The position numbers were made by a program, and so were the translations under genes. Below, one piece after another: positions 33,489 to 42,919 of a stretch of 64,000 bases of DNA (its first letter is position 1; every line of letters begins with the position of its first letter). The stretch is from Chthonomonas sp. UBA2017. Its GTDB lineage: Bacteria > Armatimonadota > Fimbriimonadia > Fimbriimonadales > Fimbriimonadaceae. The notes below the pieces were generated by a model that saw nothing but the letters and a program-made list of their open reading frames with translations, did not search any database and was not told where the DNA came from. Where the stretch lies: NCBI GenBank assembly GCA_002335425.1, contig DDCB01000025.1, forward strand, positions 85,072-149,071, written 5' to 3'.

Positions 33489-36086
33489 TCAAGGATTGAC
33501 CTGGAGCTCAGCCGACGTTGTCACGCCGAGGCGTGAGGCCGTCAACGTTGCTTTACGAGCCGCGGAAGTCTTCTCCGTTCGGACGGCAAAATTCACCGAC
33601 GTCTGGCCTGCCTTGAAGGTGATCGAGGCGGGAACGCTCGCGATTTCGCGGTTCGATGTGCTCAGATTGACCGTCAGGCCGCTGGAGGGAGCGCGGAAGT
33701 TCAGAGTCACCGTCCCGGTCACGACCGATCCCCCGGCGACCGACGTCGACGACAGGCGCAGGCTTTCGGGAGTCACGGGAACGATCGCAATCGTTTCTGA
33801 ATCTGAAACTCCCCCGCGCTCGCCGGTCAGGATGACCTCGCGGGGCATGGTGACGTCGGAGCTTTGGATCGTGAACGTCGTTCGCGTTTGTCCCGCAGGG
33901 ACGAGCACCCAATTCCGGGTCATGCGAGCCACCGACGGCGTCGAAGTCTGCAGCTGGACCGCGGCTCCTCCAGTCGGGGCCGGTCCATCGAGCTCCACCC
34001 ATCCGGTCGTTCGGTCTCCGCCTACCAACGAGGTGGCGTCAATTCCGATACCGATCAAGCGGACCGGTTCCAAGGTCAGGTTGGCCGACGCTCCGGGGCC
34101 GCCTGCGTTTACCGAAATCGTGACCGTCCGTTGAGTCAAGACCCCGAAGGTGCGGATCGCAAAGCTTCCGGTGGAGCTTCCTTCGGGGATGGTGATGGTC
34201 GCGGGCACCTTCGCCAGACCAGAGTCTGAGGAGATGATCGCGACCAAAGCTCCATCTTTGGGGGCTGGCTCGGCCAAAGTGACTCGGCCGACCGCTTGGC
34301 CGACGCCTCCGACCATCACATCGGGTTCGATGGTGAATCCGACCGCACCGCTCGGCAGAACCGAGACCGCCATCGAAAAGGCTTGGGAGCCGGTCGGAGC
34401 GAGTGCGCCCTTGGCGGAGACCGTCACGGTATACAGTCCAGCCGGTGCGTTCTCGATAAAGACCTGCTCGACGTTGTCGCGGATATTGTCGCCGGGGACC
34501 GCTGCGTTGCCCGGATTCTCGGCGTCCAAGGTCCACGGCTGGAACGTTTCCAACCCTCGGCTGACTCTGAGGTCCAGGTCATTGACCAGGATCGGTGTGC
34601 GCGGGTTCAGGCTCGGCGTCGGCGAAGTGCCAGCAGGGTCAGTCCAAGCGATGGTGACCTTGAGCGGCTGGCCACCGGGATGGAAGATCTGCCGAGTGAA
34701 GGTTTGGCCTGTATTCAGGCTCGATTCGACCAAAGTGTCGGGCTTGACGGCCGAAGCAGCGATCGCTTGCGCAGCGGCTTCGACGTTCAGAAGTCCGTAA
34801 CCAAAGGCGTAGTCGGGTCCAGGGGTCGGGCCGGCTTCCAACGCATTGTTGATCATCACCGCCTTCAGGGTGGCGGCTCGAGGTTGGGTGCCCCGGGTGC
34901 GGCGGAACTGCTCGATCAGCAAACCAGACGCCCCACTGACCATCGGAGTGGCCATTGAGGTCCCGCTGAACTGGCTATAACCGCCGCCGGGGACTGAGGA
35001 AAGAACGTTGACACCCTTGGCGACGAGGTCGGGTTTAATCCGGCCATCGTCGGTCGGGCCGAAGTTACTGAAGCTGCTCATCGTCACGCCGTTCGGACCC
35101 GGATATGGACCGATAAAGCCGTTGACCGCACCAATGACGAGATTGTTTTTGCTGGTCTTGAAGCTCCCGTTGACGGTGTTCCAGCCGCCGGGTTCGCCGT
35201 TTCGCTTGCGAGTCGCCGTGCTGAGCGCCCAATTGTTGGTGGCAGGGTCAAAAAACCAGTGCTCGGTGCCGGGGGCAGGACCGGCGTTCCGGTCGTTGCC
35301 CGCGCTACACACCGTCAGCAAGAACGGGGCGGCGTAGAGCAATTGATCCCAAGCCCGCGAGGTCGCGTCGTAAAAGCCGAATTGGTAGTCCTCTTGAGGG
35401 TCGATGCTGGCATCGCCAAACCAGACCCATCGGCCATCCCCTCGGGCGCCGAATCGGAACCCGTACAACGGGCCGTAGCTGTGACTGCTGACCTGCAGAC
35501 CGGCCGAGGCTGCGTTTGCCAACTCGGATTGGTCGTTCCCGGAGCTGTAAGCATCGAGATTCGCCTCGAAGCTCATGCCCTTGGCCTGGGGGTTGACCCC
35601 AGCCCCGGCCATCGTTCCCGCAACGTGGGTCGCGTGGCTACTCACCGAAGTGACTCCATCCCGCTGAACCACACGGGTGCCAAACTCGGGGTGATTACGG
35701 TCAACGGCGCCGCCATCCCATACGCCCAGAACCACTCCTTTGCCGGTGAGGTTCAAGCCCGAAGGGCCACCCGGCCAAACTTCGGTCGCACGAATCATCG
35801 TCGCGCCTTGGAGGTTTTCGTCCGCGACATACAGCGGTCGATTCCCACGAACGCTCACGATGCGAGCTTCGGCCCCCGAGGGGAGCACCAGCGACGTCGG
35901 CCAGCCATTCCTTTGGGCCCAGTCCTGAGCCTGTTGCTGAGCCCGAGCATCCGCTTGGCCCGCTTGGTTGGCGATCTGCTTCAGCCGAAGGACGTCGGTC
36001 CGCGTCTGAGCCGAGAGGCTCAGCGTGGCACCGAGAACGAGGCTGACGCCCAAAAATCGAAGTAAATTCCGAGGAAACAAATTCAT
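33489..36086 (-). CDS. Secreted subtilisin-like S8 protease with Ig-like repeats
   Basis: 865 residues. A signal peptide (about 1-26) and a short pro-region precede the S8 catalytic domain (115-445) with D124 (GVWDGG), H151 (SSHATHVAGT), oxyanion N264 (SAGND) and S377 (SGTSMATP). A P/proprotein-convertase-like beta domain follows (about 450-575). Three Ig-like repeats of 90-95 residues close the protein; each starts around a Val/Ala-Gly-Gly motif and continues G-x-V-x-L-x-x-P/A-P. An extracellular protease, probably cell-surface or matrix-bound. It has no PEP-CTERM or dockerin-like tail. Strong terminator downstream. Confidence 0.94.
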   Translation of the reverse strand: MNLFPRNLLRFLGVSLVLGATLSLSAQTRTDVLRLKQIANQAGQADARAQQQAQDWAQRNGWPTSLVLPSGAEARIVSVRGNRPLYVADENLQGATMIRATEVWPGGPSGLNLTGKGVVLGVWDGGAVDRNHPEFGTRVVQRDGVTSVSSHATHVAGTMAGAGVNPQAKGMSFEANLDAYSSGNDQSELANAASAGLQVSSHSYGPLYGFRFGARGDGRWVWFGDASIDPQEDYQFGFYDATSRAWDQLLYAAPFLLTVCSAGNDRNAGPAPGTEHWFFDPATNNWALSTATRKRNGEPGGWNTVNGSFKTSKNNLVIGAVNGFIGPYPGPNGVTMSSFSNFGPTDDGRIKPDLVAKGVNVLSSVPGGGYSQFSGTSMATPMVSGASGLLIEQFRRTRGTQPRAATLKAVMINNALEAGPTPGPDYAFGYGLLNVEAAAQAIAASAVKPDTLVESSLNTGQTFTRQIFHPGGQPLKVTIAWTDPAGTSPTPSLNPRTPILVNDLDLRVSRGLETFQPWTLDAENPGNAAVPGDNIRDNVEQVFIENAPAGLYTVTVSAKGALAPTGSQAFSMAVSVLPSGAVGFTIEPDVMVGGVGQAVGRVTLAEPAPKDGALVAIISSDSGLAKVPATITIPEGSSTGSFAIRTFGVLTQRTVTISVNAGGPGASANLTLEPVRLIGIGIDATSLVGGDRTTGWVELDGPAPTGGAAVQLQTSTPSVARMTRNWVLVPAGQTRTTFTIQSSDVTMPREVILTGERGGVSDSETIAIVPVTPESLRLSSTSVAGGSVVTGTVTLNFRAPSSGLTVNLSTSNREIASVPASITFKAGQTSVNFAVRTEKTSAARKATLTASRLGVTTSAELQVNP

Positions 36087-36191
36087 CGTCTCAATAACAC
36101 CTCAGAGGAATCCAAGAAAAATCCTACCTTCGCCCAGAGGCGAAAGCACACCGACAAGACGGGGTCAGGAGCGGAATTCGTTCTTTTCTTT

Positions 36192-36542
36192 CTACTTTTG
36201 GTAAGTGTCCCGGTCCATTTCTCGGAGTTCCAGCGTGAGGCTCGCACGGCCTTCGTCGTGCGGAACCTGGTAATGGTGCTGGACAATGGACGCCAGCCGC
36301 TCGGCAATCGCCTGCCGGAGCTCAAGGGGCCGACCTGACAAGAGGGCGACTTCGAGATGCACAAAGCCTTCGGGGGCCCCTTCGCCCATCACCCACTGGC
36401 TCGGACTCATGGCGTACGCCTTGATACTCCGCGAGTCGATGGTTTCGAATTCTGCCAGAGCGACGGCCAACTCGGTCAGGATCGCCGGAACGTACGCCTC
36501 TTGGGCAAGGTTATTGGTCAGGGTCAAAATGAGGTGCGGCAT
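36192..36542 (-). CDS. CHMI-like tautomerase
   Basis: 116 residues beginning Met-Pro-His-Leu. Removal of Met exposes Pro1, the catalytic base of the tautomerase superfamily. Length and pattern (MPHLILTLTNNLAQEA; FVHLEVALLSGRPLELRQAIAERL) match 5-carboxymethyl-2-hydroxymuconate isomerase (HpcD/CHMI) relatives. GAGG lies 7 nt before the ATG. No aromatic-degradation genes are nearby, so the substrate may differ. The open frame extends far upstream antisense to serA; that part is not coding. Confidence 0.82.
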   Translation of the reverse strand: MPHLILTLTNNLAQEAYVPAILTELAVALAEFETIDSRSIKAYAMSPSQWVMGEGAPEGFVHLEVALLSGRPLELRQAIAERLASIVQHHYQVPHDEGRASLTLELREMDRDTYQK

Positions 36543-36554
36543 GGATGACCTCAG

Positions 36555-36583
36555 TTTGACGGTCCCGGCTCCGCCGGTACAAT
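36555..36583 (+). promoter_or_regulatory. Sigma-70 promoter of serA, leaderless
   Basis: TTTGAC, a 17-nt spacer and TACAAT, then 7 nt to the serA ATG at 36591. This is the cleanest full promoter among the near-leaderless genes and shows that the -10 elements close to start codons can carry a matching -35. Confidence 0.75.
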
Positions 36584-36590
36584 AGGGCCG

Positions 36591-37802
36591 ATGAAGATTC
36601 TCGTTGCCGATGCGTTTGAAGCCTCGGGCCTTGAGGGATTGAGGCCGCTTGCCAGTGAGCTCCTTTATGAGCCTGACCTCAAAGACGAGGCCCTGGGCCA
36701 GCGCATCCAAGAGACCGGAGTGGATGTGCTCGTCGTCCGTTCGACCAAGGTCACCGAGGCGATGATGGAGGGCTCGCGCCTTTCGCTCATCATCCGTGCC
36801 GGAGCGGGTTACAACACCATCGACGTGGCCGCCGCCAGCCGAAAAGGGATCTTTGTCAGCAATTGTCCCGGCAAGAATTCGCAAGCGGTCGCCGAACTCG
36901 CCTTTGGCCTCATGCTGGCGGCAGATCGGCACATTCCCGACTGCGTCTCCACCTTGCGGCAAGGCGAGTGGAACAAGAAAGCGTTCAGCCGGGCCCGCGG
37001 CCTGTATGGCCGGACCCTCGGCCTGATCGGGATGGGGAAAATCGGCCAAGAGATGATCGTGCGGGCCCGGGCGTTCGGGATGAACATCGTCGCCTTCAGC
37101 CGTTGGATGACTCCGGATGTCGCAGCCACGCTCGGAATTGGCCGCGCCACGCGAATCGAGGAAGTGGCGCTTCAAAGTGACTTTGTCTCCGTCCACGTCA
37201 GCCTCACTCCCGAAACTCGGGGCATGCTCGGTGAATCGTTCTTCCAGTCGCTCCGCCCCGGCTCTGTCTTTGTCAATACAAGTCGGGCCGAAGTCGTGGA
37301 CCAAGCCGCGATGCTGAAAGCGATCGACGAAAACGGCATCTTCGCCGCTCTTGACGTTTTTGAGGGCGAGCCCACCACCGGAACAGGCTCCTATGACGGC
37401 CCGCTGAAGAACCATCCTCAGGTCTACTGCACCCATCACATCGGCGCGAGCACCGACCAAGCCCAAGAGGCGGTGGCCGAAGAGACCGTTCGGATCGTCC
37501 GGGAATACAAGCTCACCGGCCAAGTGCCGAACGTGGTGAACGTTTCGAAGGGAGCATCGGGTTCGCACCTTCTGGTCGTGCGACATCTCGACCGAGTGGG
37601 CGTCTTGGCGCACGTCCTGGATGCGCTCAAGGACGAAGGAATCAACGTCCAAGAAATGGAGAACATTGTGCTCGGTGGGGCCGAATCGGCCATTGCCCAG
37701 ATCTCGGTCGATCGTGAGCCGTCAGACTCGACCCTCACCAAGGTCAAGCTCAATGCAAATATTTTCGACTGCAACATCTTTCCGATTGCCCAGGCCTCCT
37801 GA
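36591..37802 (+). CDS. serA: D-3-phosphoglycerate dehydrogenase with ACT domain
   Basis: 403 residues. First step of serine biosynthesis, NAD+-dependent. Substrate-domain motif RAGAGYNTIDV; Rossmann motif LGLIGMGKIGQEM (about 143-155); active-site Arg in NTSRAEVVD, Glu in DVFEGEP, and His in THHIGAST. The C-terminal ACT domain (about 325-403, HLLVVRHLDRVGVLAHVLDAL) suggests serine feedback. It is closest to the archaeal/short-type enzyme without the extra intervening domain. Confidence 0.93.
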   Translation: MKILVADAFEASGLEGLRPLASELLYEPDLKDEALGQRIQETGVDVLVVRSTKVTEAMMEGSRLSLIIRAGAGYNTIDVAAASRKGIFVSNCPGKNSQAVAELAFGLMLAADRHIPDCVSTLRQGEWNKKAFSRARGLYGRTLGLIGMGKIGQEMIVRARAFGMNIVAFSRWMTPDVAATLGIGRATRIEEVALQSDFVSVHVSLTPETRGMLGESFFQSLRPGSVFVNTSRAEVVDQAAMLKAIDENGIFAALDVFEGEPTTGTGSYDGPLKNHPQVYCTHHIGASTDQAQEAVAEETVRIVREYKLTGQVPNVVNVSKGASGSHLLVVRHLDRVGVLAHVLDALKDEGINVQEMENIVLGGAESAIAQISVDREPSDSTLTKVKLNANIFDCNIFPIAQAS

Positions 37803-37929
37803 GACCCCGCATTTCTACGGTTTATAAAAAAGAAACCGTTGATTTTCGAGGATGATCTCAAGCCTGACGTCATTCTTTTCGTCTACAATTGAGCTTCGGC
37901 AGAGAGCCGAGACGCAGTGAGGATTAGAA

Positions 37930-38805
37930 ATGACGAACAAACTCTGTTGGATTGCCGGATTGACGGCCCTGGCGGCCCTGTCTCAAGCGCAGTTTGGAGC
38001 GGCGGGAGGCTTCAACCTCTATGCGCGCCAGAATGTGAACTCATCGGGTTCAGACACCGAAGGGCGAATCGCTGCTGGCAATAACATCGGCCTGAACAAC
38101 TATGACGTCGGTCTGGTGACGCCAGGCGGAGACGTGCTGGTGGCAGGCGCCCAGATCAATTTCTCGAACGGCACCATTCGCGGAAATGCCCGCTACGGTT
38201 TTTCGTTCACCGGAGTCAACACGGCCTTCACCAACGGTGGCAGTGCCATTCCGGGAGTGCCGATCGACTTTTTGGCGACCGACGCGACGTTGCTGGCGAC
38301 TTCGGCCAGTTGGGGATCGCTCGGGACCAACGGGACGATTTCGCAACCTTTCTCGACTTTGAATCTCGTGGGCACGAATCCGATCACGAATGTTTTCAAC
38401 ATTACGAATGCACAACTGAATTCAGTGACGGGCGTGGATATCTCGATTCCGGCAGGATCGACGGCGCTCATCAACGTGCAAAGTGCGTTCGTCAACTTCC
38501 CGAACATTGGCTACAATTTGAACGGGAACCAAGTGCCCCCGAGCATCTTCAAAAAGGTCGTCTGGAATCTACCCATCGCGACATCTGTGAACATGACAAA
38601 CCTGAAAGGAAGTCTGTTGGCGCCGCAAGCATCGGTCAGCACCGGATTTGGTGCGATTGATGGACAGATCTTTGTGAATAACTTCTCCGGTCCGATGCAG
38701 GTGAACTGGCAACAATTTGATGGAACGGTTGTTCCCGAGCCGGCGACCCTGATCGCTCTCGGTGCTGGAGCTTTGGCGCTGGCCCGGCGGCGAAAGAAGT
38801 CCTAA
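37930..38805 (+). CDS. PEP-CTERM protein with choice-of-anchor A domain
   Basis: 291 residues. GAGG lies 8 nt before the ATG. A signal peptide (cut near SQA-QF, about 20) precedes a choice-of-anchor A type domain: FNLYARQNVNSSGSDTEGRIAAGNNIGLNNYDVG is the classic opening, and the domain closes with GSLLAPQASVSTGFGAIDGQIFVNNF. The tail is VPEPATLIALGAGALALARRRKKS, the PEP-CTERM exosortase signal. Probably a surface adhesin or matrix protein; homologues have collagen-binding-like folds. Confidence 0.93.
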   Translation: MTNKLCWIAGLTALAALSQAQFGAAGGFNLYARQNVNSSGSDTEGRIAAGNNIGLNNYDVGLVTPGGDVLVAGAQINFSNGTIRGNARYGFSFTGVNTAFTNGGSAIPGVPIDFLATDATLLATSASWGSLGTNGTISQPFSTLNLVGTNPITNVFNITNAQLNSVTGVDISIPAGSTALINVQSAFVNFPNIGYNLNGNQVPPSIFKKVVWNLPIATSVNMTNLKGSLLAPQASVSTGFGAIDGQIFVNNFSGPMQVNWQQFDGTVVPEPATLIALGAGALALARRRKKS

Positions 38806-38824
38806 CTTCTGCTCGCTTCTGAAC

Positions 38825-38865
38825 TCGATGCCTTCTCATTCTTGCGAGAAGGCATCGAATTTTTT
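38825..38865 (+). terminator. Rho-independent terminator
   Basis: A 13-bp perfect stem (38825-38837 with 38846-38858) and an 8-nt loop, then a run of six T. It ends the choice-of-anchor A gene and reaches the stop codon of the convergent ubiD gene. Confidence 0.92.
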
Positions 38866-40414
38866 AGAGCCCGAGCTTGGGCCAGAGCTGGTCGACTCGG
38901 GCTTTGACATCTGCCGCCATCGTGATGAGCTTCGGATAGTCTCGCTGGAACCCGTTTTCCCCCGGTAACTTGTGGGTGCAGTCAAACCCGACCTTGCCGC
39001 CAAAACCTTCAAATTGAGCGGCATGATCAAGCTGATCGACCGGCCCACGGGTGTGCAAAGTGTCACGCCCTGGATCGCAATTCGCTCCGATTCGAAAAAG
39101 GACTTCATCCATGTTCTGGACGTCCGTATCGGCATCAAATATAAAGACAAACTTTGTAAAACTCAGACCGCCTAATCCCCAAATCGCGTTCATCACTTTA
39201 TAGGCGTGACCAGGAAACTTTTTGCGGATACTGACGAAGGCGACGTTATGGAAACAAGCCTCGACGGGGAGGTTCATATCCACAATCTCGGGCACCGTTA
39301 ACTGAATCAGCGGCAAGAAGATTCTCTCGACCGCTTTGCCCATCCAGCCGTCTTCCATCGGGGGTTGCCCGACGATGGTGGCCGGCCAAACCGGCCGCTC
39401 GCGGCGCGTGACGCACGTGACATGGAGAACCGGGAAATCCTCGGCCAGGGAGTAGTACCCGGTGTGATCCCCAAACGGGCCTTCGAGCCGCCGCTCAGAC
39501 GGATCGACATATCCTTCGAGGACGAATTCTGCGTCGGCAGGAACGCTGATATCGACCGTCTTGCAGCGCACCAACTGAGGATTTTCTCGACGCAAAAATC
39601 CAGCAAAGAGCATCTCATCGATCCCCGGAGGAAGAGGGCTGATCGCGCTGAAAGTGTAGGCCGGATCGCCGCCGAGGACCACCGCCACCTCGATCCGCTT
39701 GCCCTTTGAGCCTGCGTCTTCCATATGTCGCATGCCGGTCTTGTGCATCTGCCAATGCATCCCACACGTGTTCTTGTCATAAAGCAGCACCCGGTACATG
39801 CCGACGTTTCGTTTGCCGGATTGAGGATCGTTCGTGAAGACCAGTGGCAACGTCACATAAGGTCCGGCATCTTCGGGCCAGCAAGTCAAGATCGGGATCT
39901 CGGTCAAGTCCACCTCGCTACCTTGCTGGACCACCTCTTGGCAGACCGCATCGCGGACGACTTTGGGGGCGACCGATTTCACTTCGCCGCCCATCTCAAG
40001 GGCAAATTTGATCTTTTCGCCGAGGCTTTTGGGGACGTTGCCCGGGGCTTGGACCAGCTTGCGAAGCCGCTCGGCATGGACTTCAAAGTCGTCGCAACTC
40101 AGGGCCATCGACATTCGCCGTCGAGAGCCCATCGTATTGATGGCGACGGGGTACGCGTAATTCTTCGATCCAACCGGGCGAGCCGCTGGGTCGATGCTCG
40201 GCTGATTCATCACCGCACTGCGCGGATTCGGGGTGCCCAGGCGATGCGGCGGGCCCACGGGATTTTCAAAGAGCAAGGCGGGGCCGCCTGACTTCATCAC
40301 TCGGTCTGCAATCTCCGTGATCTCGAGATATGGGCTGATCGGTTCTCGGATTCGTTTGAGTTCTCCGGCTCGTTCAAGCTCGTCCAAGAAGTGCTGAAAA
40401 TCGCGATAGGCCAT
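38864..40414 (-). CDS. UbiD-family decarboxylase
   Basis: 516 residues, normal for UbiD. These enzymes use prenylated FMN (made by UbiX) to decarboxylate aromatic acids in ubiquinone or menaquinone synthesis. Characteristic: MAYRDFQHFLDELERAGELKRI at the start, GSRRRMSMAL, the metal and prFMN region NVGMYRVLLYDKNTCGMHWQMHKT, and EGPFGDHTGYYS with the conserved acidic residues. In an organism without ubiquinone it would serve menaquinone (futalosine branch) or degradation; no partner is adjacent. Confidence 0.92.
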   Translation of the reverse strand: MAYRDFQHFLDELERAGELKRIREPISPYLEITEIADRVMKSGGPALLFENPVGPPHRLGTPNPRSAVMNQPSIDPAARPVGSKNYAYPVAINTMGSRRRMSMALSCDDFEVHAERLRKLVQAPGNVPKSLGEKIKFALEMGGEVKSVAPKVVRDAVCQEVVQQGSEVDLTEIPILTCWPEDAGPYVTLPLVFTNDPQSGKRNVGMYRVLLYDKNTCGMHWQMHKTGMRHMEDAGSKGKRIEVAVVLGGDPAYTFSAISPLPPGIDEMLFAGFLRRENPQLVRCKTVDISVPADAEFVLEGYVDPSERRLEGPFGDHTGYYSLAEDFPVLHVTCVTRRERPVWPATIVGQPPMEDGWMGKAVERIFLPLIQLTVPEIVDMNLPVEACFHNVAFVSIRKKFPGHAYKVMNAIWGLGGLSFTKFVFIFDADTDVQNMDEVLFRIGANCDPGRDTLHTRGPVDQLDHAAQFEGFGGKVGFDCTHKLPGENGFQRDYPKLITMAADVKARVDQLWPKLGL

Positions 40415-40464
40415 AGGTCTCGAACCAGTCTACGCGAATGCGGGGTCGGGCGTCGGCCCGGGCG

Positions 40465-40506
40465 GAAAAATCAAAGGCCCCCGTCTCCGGTTCGGAGAAG
40501 AGGGCC
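40465..40506 (-). terminator. Rho-independent terminator of the DUF4394 gene
   Basis: A 14-bp stem (40506-40493 with 40489-40476, one mismatch, one T-G pair) and a tight loop, then TTTGATTTTTCC on the minus strand. Confidence 0.85.
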
Positions 40507-40527
40507 ATCATTCGCGCGGGGGCGAGA

Positions 40528-42393
40528 TTAGTCGTCGCCGAGGGTGCCGTTGTTCGCGGCCCAGATCGAATAGTCGGCGTTGGTGACTTCACCGTCGCCG
40601 TCGATGTCGGAAGCGGTTCCCGCCGGGACCGTCTGACCATTTTGGCTCGCCCAAATGGAGTAGTCGGCGTTGGTGATCTCGTTGTCTTCGTCGATGTCGC
40701 CCACGATCAGCGAGGTGGTGCCGAAGAAGTGCGATCCCATCGGAATGGCCGGATCGGCCGGATTCGGAATCGTTCGGCGGAGCCAGAATCGCCACTTAAA
40801 GCTCATGCGATAGGCAAACGTCGTTTGCGGACCCATCGCGTAGAACCTTCCGGTCGCTGGATCGTACGTCGCAAACCCGGTCGCAAACTCGTTGTTCGCA
40901 GACGTGCGCCACGAAACCGGAATCACCGAAGGCAACGGACCGACGTAGAAAGGCGAGGTGCCCAGTTGGCCGAAATCCACAACTCCGGTGACATGATTGG
41001 CCGGAGTCGGGTTGACATAAGCCAAGCCGAGCAGGTTGCCTGCGCCCATGGCTCCAATGGAAGTCGCGGCTCCGGTCGCCATGTTGATCGTGTAGAACTG
41101 GTCGGTCGAGTTGTCCACCAGATACAGTTTTCCGTCCATGTAGCTAAAAGCGAGGCCGTTCGGGTTCGTCGGGCCGCCAAGAGCACCGATCAGCGTCGTC
41201 CCTCCAGTCACCCGGTTCATCCGGTGGAAATTGTCGGTCCCCGAATTGGTCGCAAAGAGCGTGTCGGTGAACGAGTTGTAACCGAGATTGGTGAACGAAG
41301 ACAGCGCTGACGTCCCGATCAGGGTGGCCAGGCCCGTCGTTCGATCAATCTCATAAAGACCGTTATTGTGGGAAGAAACGCCAAAGAGTCGATCGGTGAA
41401 CTCGTCGTATTCAAGGCCATGCATGACGATCGAGGCATTGCCGTAGTTGCCAATCAACGTGACGTTTCCGCTCGCGAGGTCCAGCCGATAAACGTTGTCA
41501 TTCCCGGTCGACGTGAGATAGACGATCCCGCGGAACCGGTCGTAAGCCAAGCCTGCAGTGGTACTGGCAGCGGCATTGACGGTCCCTGCCGCGGTCTTCG
41601 CCCCGGTCGCCGGATCGACGGTGAAGAGAGCGCGGCTGCTGTCCACCGCCCAGAACTGACCTGCTGACTTAATGAACGCCAGACCGAGCAAGTTGCCCGC
41701 TCCAGTTGAGCCAACCAGCTGCGCGCGCCCAGTGAGCAAGTCGAGGGCATAGAGTTCATCGGTGGAGTTATCCACCGTATAGGTCAGGCCCGAACTCCAA
41801 TCGAACGCCGATCCCGTCGGGTTGCTCGTTTCGAGCGTCGGTCCGACGAGGCTCAAGCCAGCTGTAGCTCGGTTCACCTCGTAAACCCGGTCGATCGTCG
41901 AAATGGCGAAGAGTTTGTTCTCTCGAGAATCGTACACCAAGTGCAGATTCGACACAGACAGCGGTCCGACCGCAGTCGGGGCAGCGGTGGCCGGGTTGAT
42001 CGTGTAAAGCGTGGCCGTGTTCCAGTCAGTTCCATAGAGCGTGCCAGTGGAGTCATCAAACTCCAGACCGTGCATGTTAATGTTGCCGAGTCCGAAGTTG
42101 CCGACGAGCGTTGCCACGCCGGTCGTTGGATCCAGCGTGTAGAGCGAATCCGTAATCGTGTCGCTCAGGTACAGAACGTTATTGACGCGATCATGGGCCA
42201 ATGCTGCCGGTGAGGTCGGTCCCCCCACGATATTGGACACGAACGATTTTGCCCCGGTTTGTCGGTTGAGTGTGTAGATCGCGTTTGCAGCACTGTCCAC
42301 TGCGACCAACCGGTCTTGCGCCGAACTGAGCGTGGGAATCACCATCCCCGCTGCGGCCATTGCCCATGCAATGCCCAAAAAACCCTTTTTCAT
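40528..42393 (-). CDS. Secreted DUF4394-type propeller with dockerin-like C-terminus
   Basis: 621 residues from the ATG at 42393, preceded by GGAGG at 5 nt; an ATG 12 nt upstream lies inside that site. A signal peptide precedes about a dozen 45-residue repeats of the form LYGxxxxxxxLYxIDxxTGxxTxxG, which is the DUF4394/NHL-like beta-propeller pattern (30-500). The end carries two EF-hand-like units, DIDEDNEITNADYSIWAS and DIDGDGEVTNADYSIWAA, each followed by NG. The same unit occurs in the proteins at 50428 and 54490. It is calcium-binding by analogy with type I dockerins. Confidence 0.85.
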   Translation of the reverse strand: MKKGFLGIAWAMAAAGMVIPTLSSAQDRLVAVDSAANAIYTLNRQTGAKSFVSNIVGGPTSPAALAHDRVNNVLYLSDTITDSLYTLDPTTGVATLVGNFGLGNINMHGLEFDDSTGTLYGTDWNTATLYTINPATAAPTAVGPLSVSNLHLVYDSRENKLFAISTIDRVYEVNRATAGLSLVGPTLETSNPTGSAFDWSSGLTYTVDNSTDELYALDLLTGRAQLVGSTGAGNLLGLAFIKSAGQFWAVDSSRALFTVDPATGAKTAAGTVNAAASTTAGLAYDRFRGIVYLTSTGNDNVYRLDLASGNVTLIGNYGNASIVMHGLEYDEFTDRLFGVSSHNNGLYEIDRTTGLATLIGTSALSSFTNLGYNSFTDTLFATNSGTDNFHRMNRVTGGTTLIGALGGPTNPNGLAFSYMDGKLYLVDNSTDQFYTINMATGAATSIGAMGAGNLLGLAYVNPTPANHVTGVVDFGQLGTSPFYVGPLPSVIPVSWRTSANNEFATGFATYDPATGRFYAMGPQTTFAYRMSFKWRFWLRRTIPNPADPAIPMGSHFFGTTSLIVGDIDEDNEITNADYSIWASQNGQTVPAGTASDIDGDGEVTNADYSIWAANNGTLGDD

Positions 42394-42510
42394 TTCATCC
42401 TCCAACTCACAATTGGTGAGTCATACGCACACAGTGTATCAAAGTTCAGTCCAAATTCCCAAATTCCTTTTACTAAATGCATGGAAGGGTCGCTGGAGTC
42501 CCCGCTGAAG

Positions 42511-42740
42511 TTCGAGGTCCGGGGGTCCGGGAGGTTCGGTCCTTGGGAAGTTTGGGCGTTCTGGCGTTCTGGCGTCTTGCCGGGACCTTGGAGGTCCCCG
42601 ATTATCCGAACGTTCGCCACGATCGGGGGTTCGAGTGCGAGACTGAACGCTCGGAAATTCTGATCGCCCCAAAGGCCCGAATGGCCGACATCCAAGAACC
42701 CCGAACCTCCCGAACCCCCGAACCCCCGAACCCCAAAACC
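42511..42740. repeat. Imperfect inverted repeat in a 407-bp gene-free stretch
   Basis: Between 42394 and 42800 no gene is supported. The left arm 42511-42543 (GTCCGGGGGTCCGGGAGGTTCGG) recurs in reverse complement at 42695-42740, as repeats of the CCCGAAC heptad. Short direct repeats (GTTCTGGC twice) lie near 42560. The arms flank about 150 bp of unremarkable sequence. It could be a MITE-like element or a repeat-expanded spacer. Confidence 0.45.
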
Positions 42741-42800
42741 AACCAGCACGTCCAGACCTCTTCTTCAACGAGGAGTAAACGGGGAAGAACACAAAAAGAA

Positions 42801-42875
42801 TGGTGGGCGGTACAGGACTTGAACCTGTGACCCCTACAGTGTCATTGTAGTGCTCTACCACTGAGCTAACCGCCC
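42801..42875 (-). tRNA. tRNA-Val (GAC anticodon)
   Basis: Minus strand: acceptor GGGCGGT pairs with ACCGCCC, D arm GCTC/GAGC, anticodon stem CTACA/TGTAG with loop ATGACAC (anticodon GAC), T arm CAGG-TTCAAGT-CCTG. CCA is encoded (42801-42803). It reads valine codons GTC and GTT. Confidence 0.96.
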
Positions 42876-42919
42876 GAAGGGATTCGGGGCGAGCCTCAAG
42901 GCCCGCTCGAAGGAACTCG

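Noticed and set aside
36543..37652. Open frame on the minus strand across serA, continuous with the CHMI-like gene
   Set aside because: It is antisense to a complete serA with all catalytic motifs, has no family pattern, and the tautomerase must begin at Met-Pro for its catalytic Pro1.
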